The notes: generated by a model not told the origin, from the sequence alone. Counted from the stretch's first letter, positions 9,434-19,367 are shown. The stretch is 57,517 nucleotides of DNA from Paraburkholderia lacunae (GCF_003353175.1 NZ_QHKS01000037.1:1-57517), one strand, 5' to 3'. A program made the numbers and translations.

Positions 9434-10813
9434 ATGAGCAACAGAAAAGCGGATTCAGGCCGGCAGGCGACAGCTGGCGTCATCTCACCGGTCGGCATGC
9501 CATCCCCGTACGCTTCGAGCAATCGTCAGGCCGCCCCGGTGCCAGACGGGCGTCTGCTTAAGCGCGCTGCGATGGCCAGTTTCATCGGCAATTTCGTCGA
9601 GTGGTTCGATTACGCGTCCTATGGCTATCTCGCGACCATCATTGCGGTTGTCTTTTTCCCCAAGACTAGCGCTGCGACGGGACTGCTCGCCGCTTACGCC
9701 GTATTTGCGATCTCGTTCATCGTTCGGCCCATCGGAGGTATCGTCTGGGGGCACTTCGGCGACAAGATCGGGCGCCGGACAGCGTTGTCGCTGTCGATTC
9801 TGATCATGTCGGCTTCGACCTTCGTGATTGCTTTCCTGCCAACCTATGCACAGGTTGGCGTCATGGCACCGTTTTTTTTGCTGCTGGTTCGACTGATCCA
9901 GGGGTTCTCGGCCTCCGGTGAGTATGCAGGGGCATCGGCATTCCTCGCCGAATATGCGCCGGAGGGCAAGCGGGGTTTCTATACCAGCATTGTCCCGGCC
10001 AGCACGGCAGCGGGTCTACTGTTTGGTTCGATCTTCGTCGCGGTGCTGCATGCCGTGCTCACCACCGAGCAGATCCAGTCGTTCGGGTGGCGGCTGCCAT
10101 TCCTGCTCGCTGCGCCGTTCGGGTTGATTGGCCGCTATATCCGGGTGCGCCTCGAAGATACGCCGAAGTTCAAGGCGCTTGAGATGTCCCATCATGTCGC
10201 ACGCGCGCCGGTCACGGAATTGCTGACGGTACATCGCGGCAAGATGTTGATCGCGTTTGGGGTCACGTGCCTGAACGCGGTGGCGTTCTATCTGGTGCTG
10301 AGCTATATGCCGACATACCTGTCGACCGAGATGGGCATGGGCGAAACGCAATCCTTTATTGCGGCCACCATTTCTCTTGCCGCCTATATCGGCTTCATCT
10401 TCATCATGGGGGCGCTGTCGGACCGCGTCGGTCGCAAGACGATGCTGATCGGTGCTTCGGTCCTGTTCGCCCTGTTGACAGTACCGCTTTTCAAGGGGCT
10501 CACCGGTGCTAGCTTCATGACGATCGTGCTGATTCAGATCGCGTTTGGCGCGCTGCTGACGATGAACGACGGCACGCTGCCCTGCTTCCTGTCAGAGATT
10601 TTTCCGACGCGCGTGCGCTACAGCGGCTTCGCGTTCAGCTTCAATGCGGCGAATGCGCTGTTTGGCGGCACGGCGCCGTTCGTTGCGACCTGGTTGATCC
10701 ATGCGACCGGCAGCAAGCTGGCCCCGGCGTGGTATATGGTCGGCGCGGCAGGCGTCGCTCTGATAGCCATGCTCGCCAGTCGGGAGACATCGCGCGGGCC
10801 ACTCGCCGAGTGA
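9434..10813 (+). CDS. MHS-family MFS transporter (betaine/proline/sarcosine type)
   Basis: This protein of about 459 residues has 12 predicted membrane segments. The family signature is clear: GNFVEWFDYASYGYLA at the first helix, RPIGGIVWGHFGDKIGRR in loop 2-3, and LSDRVGRKTMLIG in loop 8-9. These metabolite:H+ symporters (ProP-like) take up betaines and organic acids. Its place at the end of the operon suggests creatine, sarcosine or betaine uptake, which is inference. GGAGAC lies five bases before the ATG at 9434; an upstream in-frame ATG at 9410 has no such site. Confidence 0.88.
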   Translation: MSNRKADSGRQATAGVISPVGMPSPYASSNRQAAPVPDGRLLKRAAMASFIGNFVEWFDYASYGYLATIIAVVFFPKTSAATGLLAAYAVFAISFIVRPIGGIVWGHFGDKIGRRTALSLSILIMSASTFVIAFLPTYAQVGVMAPFFLLLVRLIQGFSASGEYAGASAFLAEYAPEGKRGFYTSIVPASTAAGLLFGSIFVAVLHAVLTTEQIQSFGWRLPFLLAAPFGLIGRYIRVRLEDTPKFKALEMSHHVARAPVTELLTVHRGKMLIAFGVTCLNAVAFYLVLSYMPTYLSTEMGMGETQSFIAATISLAAYIGFIFIMGALSDRVGRKTMLIGASVLFALLTVPLFKGLTGASFMTIVLIQIAFGALLTMNDGTLPCFLSEIFPTRVRYSGFAFSFNAANALFGGTAPFVATWLIHATGSKLAPAWYMVGAAGVALIAMLASRETSRGPLAE

Positions 10814-11038
10814 ATGCCATCGGACTGAAGTCAGGCTCCGCTTGTCTCGATCGGTCCTGTTCGAGGGGATCGAAGCGAGCGGGTCTGTTCGTGTCGCAGG
10901 AGTAGGGCGATAAAATTCGGGGGGAAACCGTTTATGAGAGGTCTGTTGAAGACGCCTAACCCGACGCCGTCCAGGGTGTTTTGACGCTCGCACTATCCGC
11001 ACGAGGTGATATTGACTTGCATGTGTTGATGGAAGCCG
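10814..11038. other. Intergenic spacer before the IS remnant
   Basis: No coding frame or clear terminator is visible in these 225 bases. They lie between the transporter gene and the 3' end of the transposase remnant and may include the lost IS end; no inverted repeat could be assigned. Confidence 0.4.
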
Positions 11039-11840
11039 TTAAAAACCCCGGGATGTTTTCTGCCAGGGCCACGTAACACGTCGCTGTCCAATCCACGGAA
11101 ACTGCCGGCGTGCGAGTTCGTGGAATTCTTGGTTCAACAGCGCGACGCGCAATTGCACGACACTGTGTGCCCCCACGCGACTCCAGCGCATATGCTGGCT
11201 CTTGCACATTCGACGGCCAACTATTCGGTTGATCGACGATTCGACGAAGCCGGTGGAGATTCGCCGTCCTACACGTTGCCATGTGCGATAGTCGATCAGC
11301 GACTCAAAGTTGCTCGTGAGATAAGCGACCACATTTGTGAGGCTGTAGCTCGCTTTCTTGACTTAGTTGCCCACCGCCGGATCTCGGTTCTCACGCAGAT
11401 CAAGCAGGCGAGTGAGCTTTGCTGCGAGCTGCTGCCAAGCCACTGCGTCTCCGACCCAAACGTAATGGCGGAAGCGGACAAACAGATCCCACAGTTCAAA
11501 CGCTGATCCACTGTCCGTGAGTCGCCCATATGCCAGAGGCGCGATAGCCTGCTCAACGCGTCGCAACATCCGCCCGACGTGTGCCCAATCGAGAATCCAC
11601 TCGTTATCGTATGGGAGATCATTAGCGACGCCGGCCAGGTCTCGAGCTCCATCAGTCAGGACAGGGGGACGATACCCTTTCGTGCGTCCCTCTCCCAGCC
11701 TTTTTAACGGCTTCCTCCAACAGCGTGTCTACAAAGGAGTGACGATAAACATCGATACTGAAGCCATCGTCAAGCAGAGGGAGATCACGCAGTTGAACCT
11801 AGGAAACGCGCTTGTCGTCGCCGAAGCCGCGTGCTGAGAC
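11039..11840 (-). pseudogene. Decayed transposase (ISKra4-like)
   Basis: Minus-strand fragments in different frames make up one transposase. They include a segment with GYRPPVLTDGARDL (about 11640-11690), then NEWILDWAHVGRMLRRVEQ, and finally, in another frame, STGFVESSINRIVGRRMCKSQHMRWS followed by a stop at 11039. The last block (Glu and the MRWSxxGAH motif) is the DDE-domain end I associate with ISKra4-type elements. At least two frameshifts break it, so it is inactive. No flanking terminal repeats were recognised. The family assignment is less certain than the transposase call. Confidence 0.75.
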
Positions 11841-12140
11841 AAAGCGTGGACGCGAACCGCAGGCGCATGGTGCGGATTTGCTGGCCACCTTCCATCCTGC
11901 GCTCGCCCCACGGCGCCGTGAAAGCGCCAGATTTAGCACGAAAAGGACGAATACCCCGACCGGCAGGCGAAGGCGTGATTTCGCCACACGAGCGAATCGG
12001 TCACGTGTTTATATCATTTAAAGTAGCAATATTTCGCGAACAAGGCGATTACTCAACGGCTATGAGATATCTAGAATTTAATCACTGACTACGAACAAGT
12101 TGCTCGCAGCAGACCAAATAAAATTCTGGAGGTAGTAACC

Positions 12141-12464
12141 ATGAAGTCCCTTATTCAAGCTGTTGTTGTGGCCGCAGCCCTTGCCGCGCCCGTTGCCGTT
12201 TTCGCTCAATCAAACCAGCCCGTGACCCGCGCGCAGGTGCGCGCTGAACTGGTCCAGCTCGAAAATGCTGGCTATAAGCCGGGCCTCGCCAGTCCCTATT
12301 ACCCGGCTGACATTCAGGCGGCCCAAGCAAAGGTGACTGCGCAAAACGGTTCGGCAAGCGCCGTCGGTGGCGTGGTGAGCGGCTCGTCGGCTTCAGGTGC
12401 CCATGCCTACAAGACCGAAGCAGAAGCGAAGGGCCCGCAATCGGTTTACTTTGGCGGTCAATAA
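12141..12464 (+). CDS. Small secreted DUF4148 protein
   Basis: This 107-residue protein has a signal peptide cleaved about after VAVFAQ. Its mature domain, VTRAQVRAELVQLENAGYKPG, is the DUF4148 signature found in many copies in Burkholderia. CTGGAGG lies upstream of the ATG. The function is unknown; it is probably periplasmic. It appears monocistronic, and the roughly 300 bases upstream are AT-richer than the surroundings and may hold its promoter. Confidence 0.9.
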   Translation: MKSLIQAVVVAAALAAPVAVFAQSNQPVTRAQVRAELVQLENAGYKPGLASPYYPADIQAAQAKVTAQNGSASAVGGVVSGSSASGAHAYKTEAEAKGPQSVYFGGQ

Positions 12465-12616
12465 CTGTCACGCAGGCGAGCCGCTGGCGTCCCTATCCGG
12501 TCGCTGAGCATCGCCCTCTGAGCGCGCAACATGTTTGCGCGCCTCCACTTAAAGATCTGGCTCGCTATCGCGATCAAACCCGCGAGCGAGCCAATTTGGT
12601 ATAGAACCTCCATCAT
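12458..12616 (-). CDS. Possible small membrane protein
   Basis: A 52-residue frame starting MMEVLYQIGSLAGLIAIASQIF has one hydrophobic segment and a basic tail. No strong ribosome site is seen and I do not recognise a family. Its end overlaps the DUF4148 gene by a few bases on the other strand. It may be chance. Confidence 0.25.
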   Translation of the reverse strand: MMEVLYQIGSLAGLIAIASQIFKWRRANMLRAQRAMLSDRIGTPAARLRDSY

Positions 12617-13019
12617 CGGGCTCTCGATGATTTCGCTCAGGCCTTCTCGGTCTGGGCGCTTTTTCTCCCGTTCATCGATGTGGTTCAGCGCGCGGCATGC
12701 GCACGCTCGCGTCTGACGGAGCGGTGCGACCGGCAACCGTTTCAATGGTAACGTTGCCGCCTGATCGGGAGGCATCGCACGCTACAGGTCAAAAAAGCCA
12801 CGCAGCAAGTCAGTGGCTGCAAGACACACGCACACGAAGGGCTGCTGTGCGAACCGCGACAGATCAGCACGGTAATCCGTGCTTCCCTAGCCCCTGTGGT
12901 ACCAGCGTGGGACAGTGAAAAAGCTGCGCCAGCATGACTGGCGTCAAACCAGAGACGTTCACGCATCACAATGCCGGCGAACGGAACGGTTCGGCACAAC
13001 TCCCACCCAGCAACCTTCG
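12617..13019. other. Intergenic region without a recognisable gene
   Basis: Both strands lack a convincing coding frame here. Nothing beyond low-confidence short frames is visible. Confidence 0.4.
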
Positions 13020-13664
13020 TCATTGTCCGGACGGGGTCTTTTCGGCATTGCGGTTAGCGAACGTGGGGAGATGCCAGTGAAAGCGGAGAGACATGAGGCG
13101 CAAGCCCACGCACACGAACGTTGCAGCCCAGGGCGTCCACGGCTGTGACAGGCCGAGTTGCTCGCATACGACCTGCATTGCCGCGCCCAATAGTGCAGCC
13201 GACGCGTAAATCTCCCTTTGCAGAACGACCGGTACCCGTGTGAGCAGCACATCGCGCAAGGTGCCACCGCCTACTGCAGTGACAACACCGAGCAATATCG
13301 CGACTTCGCTGTTGTGGCCGTAAGCAAGCGCCTTTTGAGCGCCAGAAACCGCAAACAGCCCGAGGCCGATGGCATCGAAGAACAGCACCGGGTGCCGCAG
13401 CCGCCTGACCTTCGGGTAGGCGGCGATCGTAATCAAGGCGGCGACGATGGAAGCTGCCAGATATCGCCAGTTTGACAAGCCCGCCGGCGGTACCGCGCCG
13501 ATGCACACATCGCGCACGATACCGCCGCCGCACGCCACAACGAACGCAATCGCAATAACCCCAAACAGGTCAAGATTGCGCTGCTTCGCTGCCACGGCGC
13601 CGCTGATGGCGAATACGAATGTACCGACCAGATCGAGCAGCAGAAACAACTCGTGTCCGCTCAC
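13020..13664 (-). CDS. TRIC-type membrane channel protein (YicG/UPF0126 family)
   Basis: This membrane protein of about 214 residues has two tandem repeats of the family: LDLVGTFVFAISGAVAA...GGGIVRDV and FDAIGLGLFAVSGAQKAL...GGGTLRDVLLTRVP. The G-G-G-x-(I/L)-R-D motif appears once per repeat, each with about three helices. Bacterial TRIC-like proteins conduct cations. I chose the GTG at 13664 because it overlaps the stop of the upstream hydrolase (GTGA), which implies translational coupling. Confidence 0.88.
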   Translation of the reverse strand: MSGHELFLLLDLVGTFVFAISGAVAAKQRNLDLFGVIAIAFVVACGGGIVRDVCIGAVPPAGLSNWRYLAASIVAALITIAAYPKVRRLRHPVLFFDAIGLGLFAVSGAQKALAYGHNSEVAILLGVVTAVGGGTLRDVLLTRVPVVLQREIYASAALLGAAMQVVCEQLGLSQPWTPWAATFVCVGLRLMSLRFHWHLPTFANRNAEKTPSGQ

Positions 13665-14929
13665 GTAGATGCTGTCCCTTCGCAAAGCCACGCAGACGCA
13701 GCGCACAGCATAGCCAGCAGGCCCGTTTTCAACGTCGGATCCAGGGTCGGTGCGTATTTTGGAGAATGGTTGCTGGGCAGCAGGTTAATCTGCTTTTCTG
13801 CCTTTGCTTTCGCATACACCTGCGGATCGGTGCCACCAACAATCCAGAAAACGTAAGGGACGTTCCAGCGTCGGCCAAATACGCTGAAATCCTCGCTGGC
13901 GGCGGCCGGACGGGTTTCGGTGGCGCGTTCGCCGAACTGTGCTTCGAACGCCTGCGCGACACGTGCGGTCGCTTTCGCGTCGTTCTCGGTCAACGGATAA
14001 CTGCTGAGCGTCGTGAATTCCGGTTCGCGCGGCGCATTGGAGGCAACGCATTCGGCGCAGCAGATACGCCGGATCGCGGACAGCATGTACTCTCGCACGT
14101 CCTCATCATAGGTGCGCACATTCAGCTTGAGCGTGGCGTCATCGGGAATGATGTTTTCTTTCGTGCCGGCCTGCAGCGCGCCAATCGTGAGTACGGCGCT
14201 GTCGCTCGGCGCGATTTCACGCGAAACGATCGTCTGAAGGCGCATCGTCGTGGATGCGGCCATGATCACCGGGTCGATTGATGTTTGCGGTTGTGAGCCG
14301 TGCGATCCGCGGCCGAACAGTTGTACCTTGAGACTGTCGCCTGCCGAGAGGATCGTGCCGCTACGGTATCCTACCGTGCCTGCCTCTCCGACCATCACAT
14401 GCTGCCCAAGAATGATGTCCGGCTTTGGAAACCGGTCTGCCATGCCGTCGTCCATCATGCTTTGTGCGCCTCGACCCACTTCCTCGCCGGGTTGAAACAC
14501 CGCGAGCACGGTTCCTTTCCACGATTCCCGGTTCTCGGCCAGCAGGCGTGCCGCACCCATCAGCCACGTTACATGCAGATCGTGCCCGCAGGAATGCGCA
14601 ACACCCACCTCGACGCCATCTTCATCCCTCGCGGTGAGGGTGCTCGCATAGGGAAGCCCGGTCGCCTCCAGCACAGGAAGGGCATCCATATCCGCGCGCA
14701 GCATGACCGTTGGGCCTTCACCGTTCCGTAGCACGCCCACCACGCCTGTCACGCCGACCGACCGGGTTACCTCGAATCCCTGCGCAGCCAGATAGTCGGC
14801 CGCAATGCGCGCGGTGCGCACCTCCTGCATTGACAATTCGGGGTTTTGATGAAAATCCTTGTAAATCGCTTCCAGTTCGGGAAGCAGTTGGTCAGCGCGA
14901 ACGGTCAACGCAGTCATGAACGGATTCAT
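13661..14929 (-). CDS. M20-family amidohydrolase (hippurate hydrolase-like)
   Basis: This 422-residue zinc hydrolase begins with the motif YKDFHQNPELSMQE. Metal ligands are seen in LRADMDALPV, HSCGHDLHVTWLMGAA and FQPGEEVGRGAQ, and a late His in NHSPKYAP. These are the marks of aminoacylase, hippurate or carboxypeptidase-type M20D enzymes that cleave N-acyl amino acids. There is no signal peptide, so it is cytosolic. AAGGTG precedes the ATG. It is co-transcribed with the TRIC-type gene; the substrate is unknown. Confidence 0.92.
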   Translation of the reverse strand: MNPFMTALTVRADQLLPELEAIYKDFHQNPELSMQEVRTARIAADYLAAQGFEVTRSVGVTGVVGVLRNGEGPTVMLRADMDALPVLEATGLPYASTLTARDEDGVEVGVAHSCGHDLHVTWLMGAARLLAENRESWKGTVLAVFQPGEEVGRGAQSMMDDGMADRFPKPDIILGQHVMVGEAGTVGYRSGTILSAGDSLKVQLFGRGSHGSQPQTSIDPVIMAASTTMRLQTIVSREIAPSDSAVLTIGALQAGTKENIIPDDATLKLNVRTYDEDVREYMLSAIRRICCAECVASNAPREPEFTTLSSYPLTENDAKATARVAQAFEAQFGERATETRPAAASEDFSVFGRRWNVPYVFWIVGGTDPQVYAKAKAEKQINLLPSNHSPKYAPTLDPTLKTGLLAMLCAASAWLCEGTAST

Positions 14930-15148
14930 ATGACACCTTCAATGATTTAAAAGCCTACATTTCCACAGGCTTTCTGTGGCGGTGACGCAATGCGTCGCGT
15001 CAAAACCGGAATGCGCCGGGTGCCTGTTGCCGGTAGATACGTGCAACTGTGATGATTCAGTCTACCCCTGCCGTTTCCGGGCGACAATCTGGACGGGCGG
15101 TCTCACCCGTCGTTCAGTTTGTAGCAATGGAATCGCTTCGAGGACTAC

Positions 15149-16266
15149 CTATCGAGTTGAGGCTGCTCGAGCACCGGACGCTTTCGGCTTCCCTTTAGCT
15201 ATCGTCCACATGATGGTGATCATTGCCACCACGACCATCAGCACGTTGAACAGGAGTGCGATGGCGGCCGCATAGCGGATGGCGAGATTGTCGGTTCGCC
15301 CAAGGGCGATGTCAGCCATTGGCGAGAGGCCCTCCCTGTGGCCCAGTGCGGTAAATATCGCCGCCGAGATGGCCACGCCAAAGGCCGCCCCCAGGGACGA
15401 AGCCATCTTGTAGATGCCGGAGGCCGATCCTGCCTTATCGTTGGTGACGTTGGACAGAGCCGCATCGGTAGACGGCGTGGCATAGAAACCGAGGCCGATG
15501 CCGAACAGGGTAAAGCCGACGAAAGCCACGACGATATATTGCTTCGCGAGCAGGAAGGTGAAGGTGGTCAGCAGGATGCCTAACCCCGTGATCGCGCAGC
15601 CCAGCAACATCGGCTTGCGCGGCCCCCAAAGCTGTAGCAGCTTTTCCCCGACACGGATGGTGGCCAGGATGGCAACCAGATAGCCGGTGGTCATCAGTCC
15701 GGCCTGCAGCGATGAGAGCCCTGCGCCTTGCTGGACCACGGACAATGCCACCAGCAGCGTGCCCGCCGCGCCGTTAAGCAGGAAATTGGACAGTGTCGCG
15801 CCCGAGTAAGTCCTGTTGCTCAACAGGACCAGAAACTCAATGCGCGCTGGCGGGCCGCGCCGTCGTAGTACGCCTTCATTAAAGCCAGTGTGGCGGGCAT
15901 AATGCACGCGGCCGACAGGCCCTGGACGATGCGCCCCGTAATCAACCACACGGCAGTGCCGGTGGGCGACGCAGCGATCAATAGCGAGCCAATAGCGTTT
16001 AACGCCAGGCCGGCAACGGTCAGCCGCACGCGTCCTAGCGAGTCTGCGAGTCCGCCTGCGACGACGATGAAAATCCCTGAGAACAGCGCAGTGATGCTGA
16101 CTGCGATATTGCTGATGTTGGTTGTGACGCCGAGATCCGATTTCATGGTCGGTGCGACGTTAAGGGTAGTCTGAGCGAACAGCCAGAACGTGACGACCGC
16201 GAGAACAATACCGAAAATTAGCTTGTCGGTACCTTGATGCGGCGTGGCGGTGCTTGTTTCTTGCAT
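15149..16266 (-). pseudogene. EmrB/QacA-type MFS efflux transporter with internal deletion
   Basis: The N-terminal part (from MQETSTATP, with GLADSLGRVRLTVAGLALNA) runs to ARQRALSFWS and then stops at 15820. The C-terminal part, from NRTYSGATLSNFLLNGAAG to the end, continues in another frame. In this 14-helix family about 110-120 residues normally separate ALSFWS from the RxxTYxGAT motif. They are missing here, so an out-of-frame deletion of roughly 350 bases occurred near 15820-15832. The gene follows a marR gene on the same strand, a typical drug-efflux arrangement. It cannot make a full transporter. Confidence 0.85.
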
Positions 16267-16498
16267 GCTAATCCCCATTATCTGCCGGGCCGTGGGTGGC
16301 ACGGCAATTAACAAAACTGAAGACCCGGATCGATTGATCCGGGCTGCCGTTTCGCCGAACACAACAGTGCAGTCTCACCGCAGCCTCCCACCCAGATTGA
16401 AAGACCGTCGGCCACGTATAAATCGGGAGTCTTGACCGGTCGCGGGCACCGCTTCCGATCCACTAAAACGGGACTTTCAGGAACGACGCATCGATCGT

Positions 16499-16954
16499 TC
16501 AGCCAGAATATTTCGCGCTTTCGGTAGCTGCAGAGCGTCGAAATGCTTCGACGAGCTTATCCGCAATACGGTTGAGTTCTTCGCGCTCCCGTGAAGAGAG
16601 AGCCGACAGCATTTCCTCTTCCAATTTCAAGCCTAACTCGTTGCTATCTTTCCTCACACGCTTGCCTGCCACCGTGGGCCAAAGCTCAAACTGACGGGCG
16701 TCTCCCGGATGGATGGTCCTCCGTATGAGCTTGCGCTCAATCAGTTCCGCCAGAAGTTTCGAGAGCAAGGTCTTCTCAATCAGAGTCTGGCCCTTAACAG
16801 CGGTTGCCGTGATACCAGGTTCATCGCAAATCAAACGCAGCACCCGAAGCAAACGCACGTCAAGGCCGCATACAGACTTGTACGCGATGTTGGCCTGATT
16901 GATCATCTCCGACTTGATCAGGTCTAGCTTGAATGTGAGAAATTGGTCAAACAT
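16499..16954 (-). CDS. MarR-family transcriptional regulator
   Basis: This protein of about 151 residues (from MFDQFLTFKLDLIKS) has the winged-helix core: LDVRLLRVLRLICDEPGIT, then the recognition helix region EKTLLSKLLAELIERKLI and the wing RTIHPGDARQFELWPT. MarR proteins usually repress neighbouring efflux or catabolic genes in response to phenolic ligands. The adjacent broken MFS gene would be its natural target. I chose the start at 16954 because the DNA-binding domain is complete from there; upstream extensions are not typical. Confidence 0.88.
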   Translation of the reverse strand: MFDQFLTFKLDLIKSEMINQANIAYKSVCGLDVRLLRVLRLICDEPGITATAVKGQTLIEKTLLSKLLAELIERKLIRRTIHPGDARQFELWPTVAGKRVRKDSNELGLKLEEEMLSALSSREREELNRIADKLVEAFRRSAATESAKYSG

Positions 16955-17137
16955 CGGATTTTCCAAAATTCGAATATTCTTGCTGGCTGGCGACATACCC
17001 GATCGGAATGCCGTGTTCATAGAAGATCTCATGACTTACCGCAACCATTCTGTCTCCAGGAGAAACTAGGCACCGATACTCGATGAATACGGGTGTCGGC
17101 AGTGATATCCGAAGTATAGCACTCGTCTCAAAATTCA

Positions 17138-17158
17138 ATAGTTGTCGTCGGCAACTAT
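17138..17158. promoter_or_regulatory. Candidate MarR operator
   Basis: A perfect 7-bp inverted repeat, ATAGTTG-N7-CAACTAT, lies about 180 bases upstream of the marR start. The ATAGTTG/CAACTAT half-site resembles known MarR/SlyA/OhrR-type operators, so autoregulation is likely. Confidence 0.5.
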
Positions 17159-17257
17159 AATTATGAAAGGCCGCGATCCGTCTATCCGACAGTGCAACAG
17201 AATCCTCTGCTGCGGAAGAGCGAGAATGCACCCGCCTTCTGCGATCGCCGCTGCAAC

Positions 17258-17578
17258 GTGATCGCGCCATTCGTTTCTGCCCCGGGCAACCGCAACGAAT
17301 CGCCGCTGCTGCGTGAGGCGCTGCCCAGACTGAACCGCATGGCCTGCGCCATCGGCATGGACCTGCAAGACTCAACGGTCAGCCTGGACGGCGTCTACGA
17401 CTGCCGGGCCAACCGCAAGGCGATTTTCAAACGGGACATGATTCCCAACATTCCCGAAAACCTGCGCGGACGTAAAACACCAAAGCGGGGCCGCAAGCGG
17501 CGCTTCGATCCGGCCATCTTCGGGGAGCGCTTCCGGACCATCGAGCGCTTCTTTGCCTACCGCCGGACTCTGCGCTGT
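17258..17578 (+). pseudogene. IS5-family transposase remnant
   Basis: A fragment of about 105 residues from NVIAPFVSAPGNRNESP through VSLDGVYDCRANRKAIF to RFRTIERFFAYRRTLR matches the DDE core (second Asp in SLDG; Glu in RTIER) of IS5/IS427-type transposases. Both ends of the gene are missing and the frame runs on into unrelated sequence, so it is a dead relic. It sits beside the marR/MFS pair and may be linked to the local rearrangement. Confidence 0.8.
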
Positions 17579-17945
17579 CATTCTCGCTTACGTCATTCTG
17601 TAAGGCCCCGCAGCATACCAGCCTCCGCTATTGCAACAGAACCGATATTCCCGATCATCGCTCGACACGAGATCGACGATTGCGCAGCGGCTTATGTAAA
17701 TTGGACTTGCGTGAATCTATCGGCGGTCGATGTGAGAGCAGAAAGCCTCAAAGGCAGCACGTTGTGTGAGTGCGAGAAGTCGGCGCCGGGTGATGATCTC
17801 GGTATTCGGCAACGGAGATATTGAATCGTTGATCATTCACCTCTCAGGGAAGATGAGTCCACCGACAGCGCTTGGCTCGGCATGCTGAAACGTGTTCGCC
17901 GTGGTTCGCACTTCGACGGCATTAAGGTCCCTGCCAATGCGCTCA
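17579..17945. other. Region behind the IS remnant
   Basis: The sequence keeps an open plus-strand frame to 17824 but its translation resembles nothing I know after the transposase core ends. No RNA gene or terminator is seen. Confidence 0.35.
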
Positions 17946-18182
17946 TCAGGGTGTGGAAGCTGATCGCAACCATTGCTCGAACTCAAGATACGCGACAATA
18001 AAGCGAGATCGATAGGGTTCGGAATGCGCGAAATGTCGATTTGAAAGCACTGCGCTTCGATAGATCTTCACCGTGGTGTGAACCCATTCGACAGTTGCCG
18101 GCAATCCGTCACGCGCGATCAGAAACTCGATACGTGAACGTTCTTCGATTGGTTCATCTCGTGATGCACGTTGAATTGCCAC
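17946..18182 (-). CDS. Small conserved hypothetical protein
   Basis: This 78-residue protein contains RIEFLIARDGLPATVEWV and IYRSAVLSNRHFA, a pattern I have seen in uncharacterised Burkholderiaceae proteins. There is no signal peptide or membrane segment. It lies just downstream of the orphan sdhB on the same strand and may share its transcript. The function is unknown. Confidence 0.6.
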   Translation of the reverse strand: MAIQRASRDEPIEERSRIEFLIARDGLPATVEWVHTTVKIYRSAVLSNRHFAHSEPYRSRFIVAYLEFEQWLRSASTP

Positions 18183-18214
18183 CCCAGCCTTCCTGTGTGA
18201 TCACAATGCATCAG

Positions 18215-18922
18215 TCAGATAATTCTGCGTGCAAGCATGGTGCGGATCTCCCCAATTGCTTTTGCCGGATTCAGTCCTTTGGGGCAAACGTCCGTGCAGT
18301 TCAGGATCGTGCGACATCGGAACAGACGATACGGGTCATCGAGATTATCCAGCCGTGCGGCAGTTCCTTCGTCGCGGGAATCAACCAGAAAGCGATAAGC
18401 CTGTAGCAAGCCCGCTGGGCCGACGTATTTATCCGGGTTCCACCAATACGAAGGACACGCGCTCGAGCAACATGCGCACAGGATGCATTCATAGAGGCCG
18501 TCGAGTTGATCACGTTCCTCCGGTGACTGGAGCCGCTCTCGCTCGGGGGGCGGGGTATCGTTGATCAGGTACGGCGTGATCGAATGGTACTGCTTGAAAA
18601 ATGCAGTCATATCGACGATCAGATCGCGTACGACTGGTAAACCGGGTAACGGTCGCAACACCGTGTGGCTGGGTAGATCGTTGAGATTGGTCGTGCAGGC
18701 GAGACCGTTCTTGCCATTGATGTTCATAGCGTCAGAGCCGCATACCCCCTCGCGACAGGAACGCCGGAAGCTGAGCGTCTCGTCCTGCGCTTTGAGGCGA
18801 ATTAGTACATCCAGTAGCATCCGGTCATTCACCGTCCTTTCTATCTTAAAGACCTGCGAATGAGGCGTGACATCCTTGTCTGGATCGTATCGGTAGATCT
18901 CGAATGTTTTTGCTCCACTCAT
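18215..18922 (-). CDS. sdhB: Succinate dehydrogenase/fumarate reductase iron-sulfur subunit, orphan copy
   Basis: This 235-residue protein has all SdhB iron-sulfur motifs. SCREGVCGSDAMNINGKNGLAC binds the [2Fe-2S] cluster, with Asp at the third ligand position as in E. coli SdhB. CILCACCSSACPS and CRTILNCTDVCPKGLNP bind the [4Fe-4S] and [3Fe-4S] clusters. GGAGAGACG precedes the ATG. No sdhC, sdhD or sdhA is near, so it either pairs with the core complex encoded elsewhere or serves another electron-transfer role under low oxygen. Two damaged relatives lie at 20970-21664 and 44353-44497. Confidence 0.93.
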   Translation of the reverse strand: MSGAKTFEIYRYDPDKDVTPHSQVFKIERTVNDRMLLDVLIRLKAQDETLSFRRSCREGVCGSDAMNINGKNGLACTTNLNDLPSHTVLRPLPGLPVVRDLIVDMTAFFKQYHSITPYLINDTPPPERERLQSPEERDQLDGLYECILCACCSSACPSYWWNPDKYVGPAGLLQAYRFLVDSRDEGTAARLDNLDDPYRLFRCRTILNCTDVCPKGLNPAKAIGEIRTMLARRII

Positions 18923-19367
18923 ACGTCTCTCCAATCGGGTGGCAGGCTGCTCAACACCGGACAGTTGTCCGACGTTGCTTTTGCGTCGATCAGCTACTCG
19001 CCATAGCATGCTTGGACGGCTATCAGCCGTGGAGCGAACACCTCGCAAAAATCATCGCATGCATCGTAATTCAGTTGCTGCAATCGTCAGCCCACACAGC
19101 GTGTCGGCTACCGCTGGAAAAAGGCGCTGTATCGAAGCGCTCCGTACTGTGATCGAAATCGTCCGCCTCGCTGCGGGCTCCGGTTTGACCGCTACCCAGA
19201 TAAAGGTAGCTGCCATGCGCTATCTATCACTGTATATCACACTGTGATATTGTCAGCGAATTTATCTGGTAGTGATGCCATCAATTGCTGGTATGACCGG
19301 TAGAAATGACACTGCTCGCAGTCCGGGTAGCCATGCAAGGGCAATCGGATCAAAGCAGTCACAGGTT
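18923..19367. other. Intergenic region upstream of the orphan sdhB
   Basis: These 445 bases hold the AT-rich palindrome at 19234-19250 and no convincing gene. Confidence 0.5.
19234..19250. promoter_or_regulatory. Palindrome ATATCAC-N3-GTGATAT, site A
   Basis: Both 7-bp arms are perfect around ACT. A further TATCAC half-site lies just upstream at 19224-19229. It sits about 310 bases ahead of the orphan sdhB start (minus strand). The same 17-bp arrangement recurs at five other places in the window. Confidence 0.6.

Noticed and set aside
13619..14281. Plus-strand frame opposite the M20 hydrolase
   Set aside because: No family resemblance; the M20 metal-binding motifs settle the strand.
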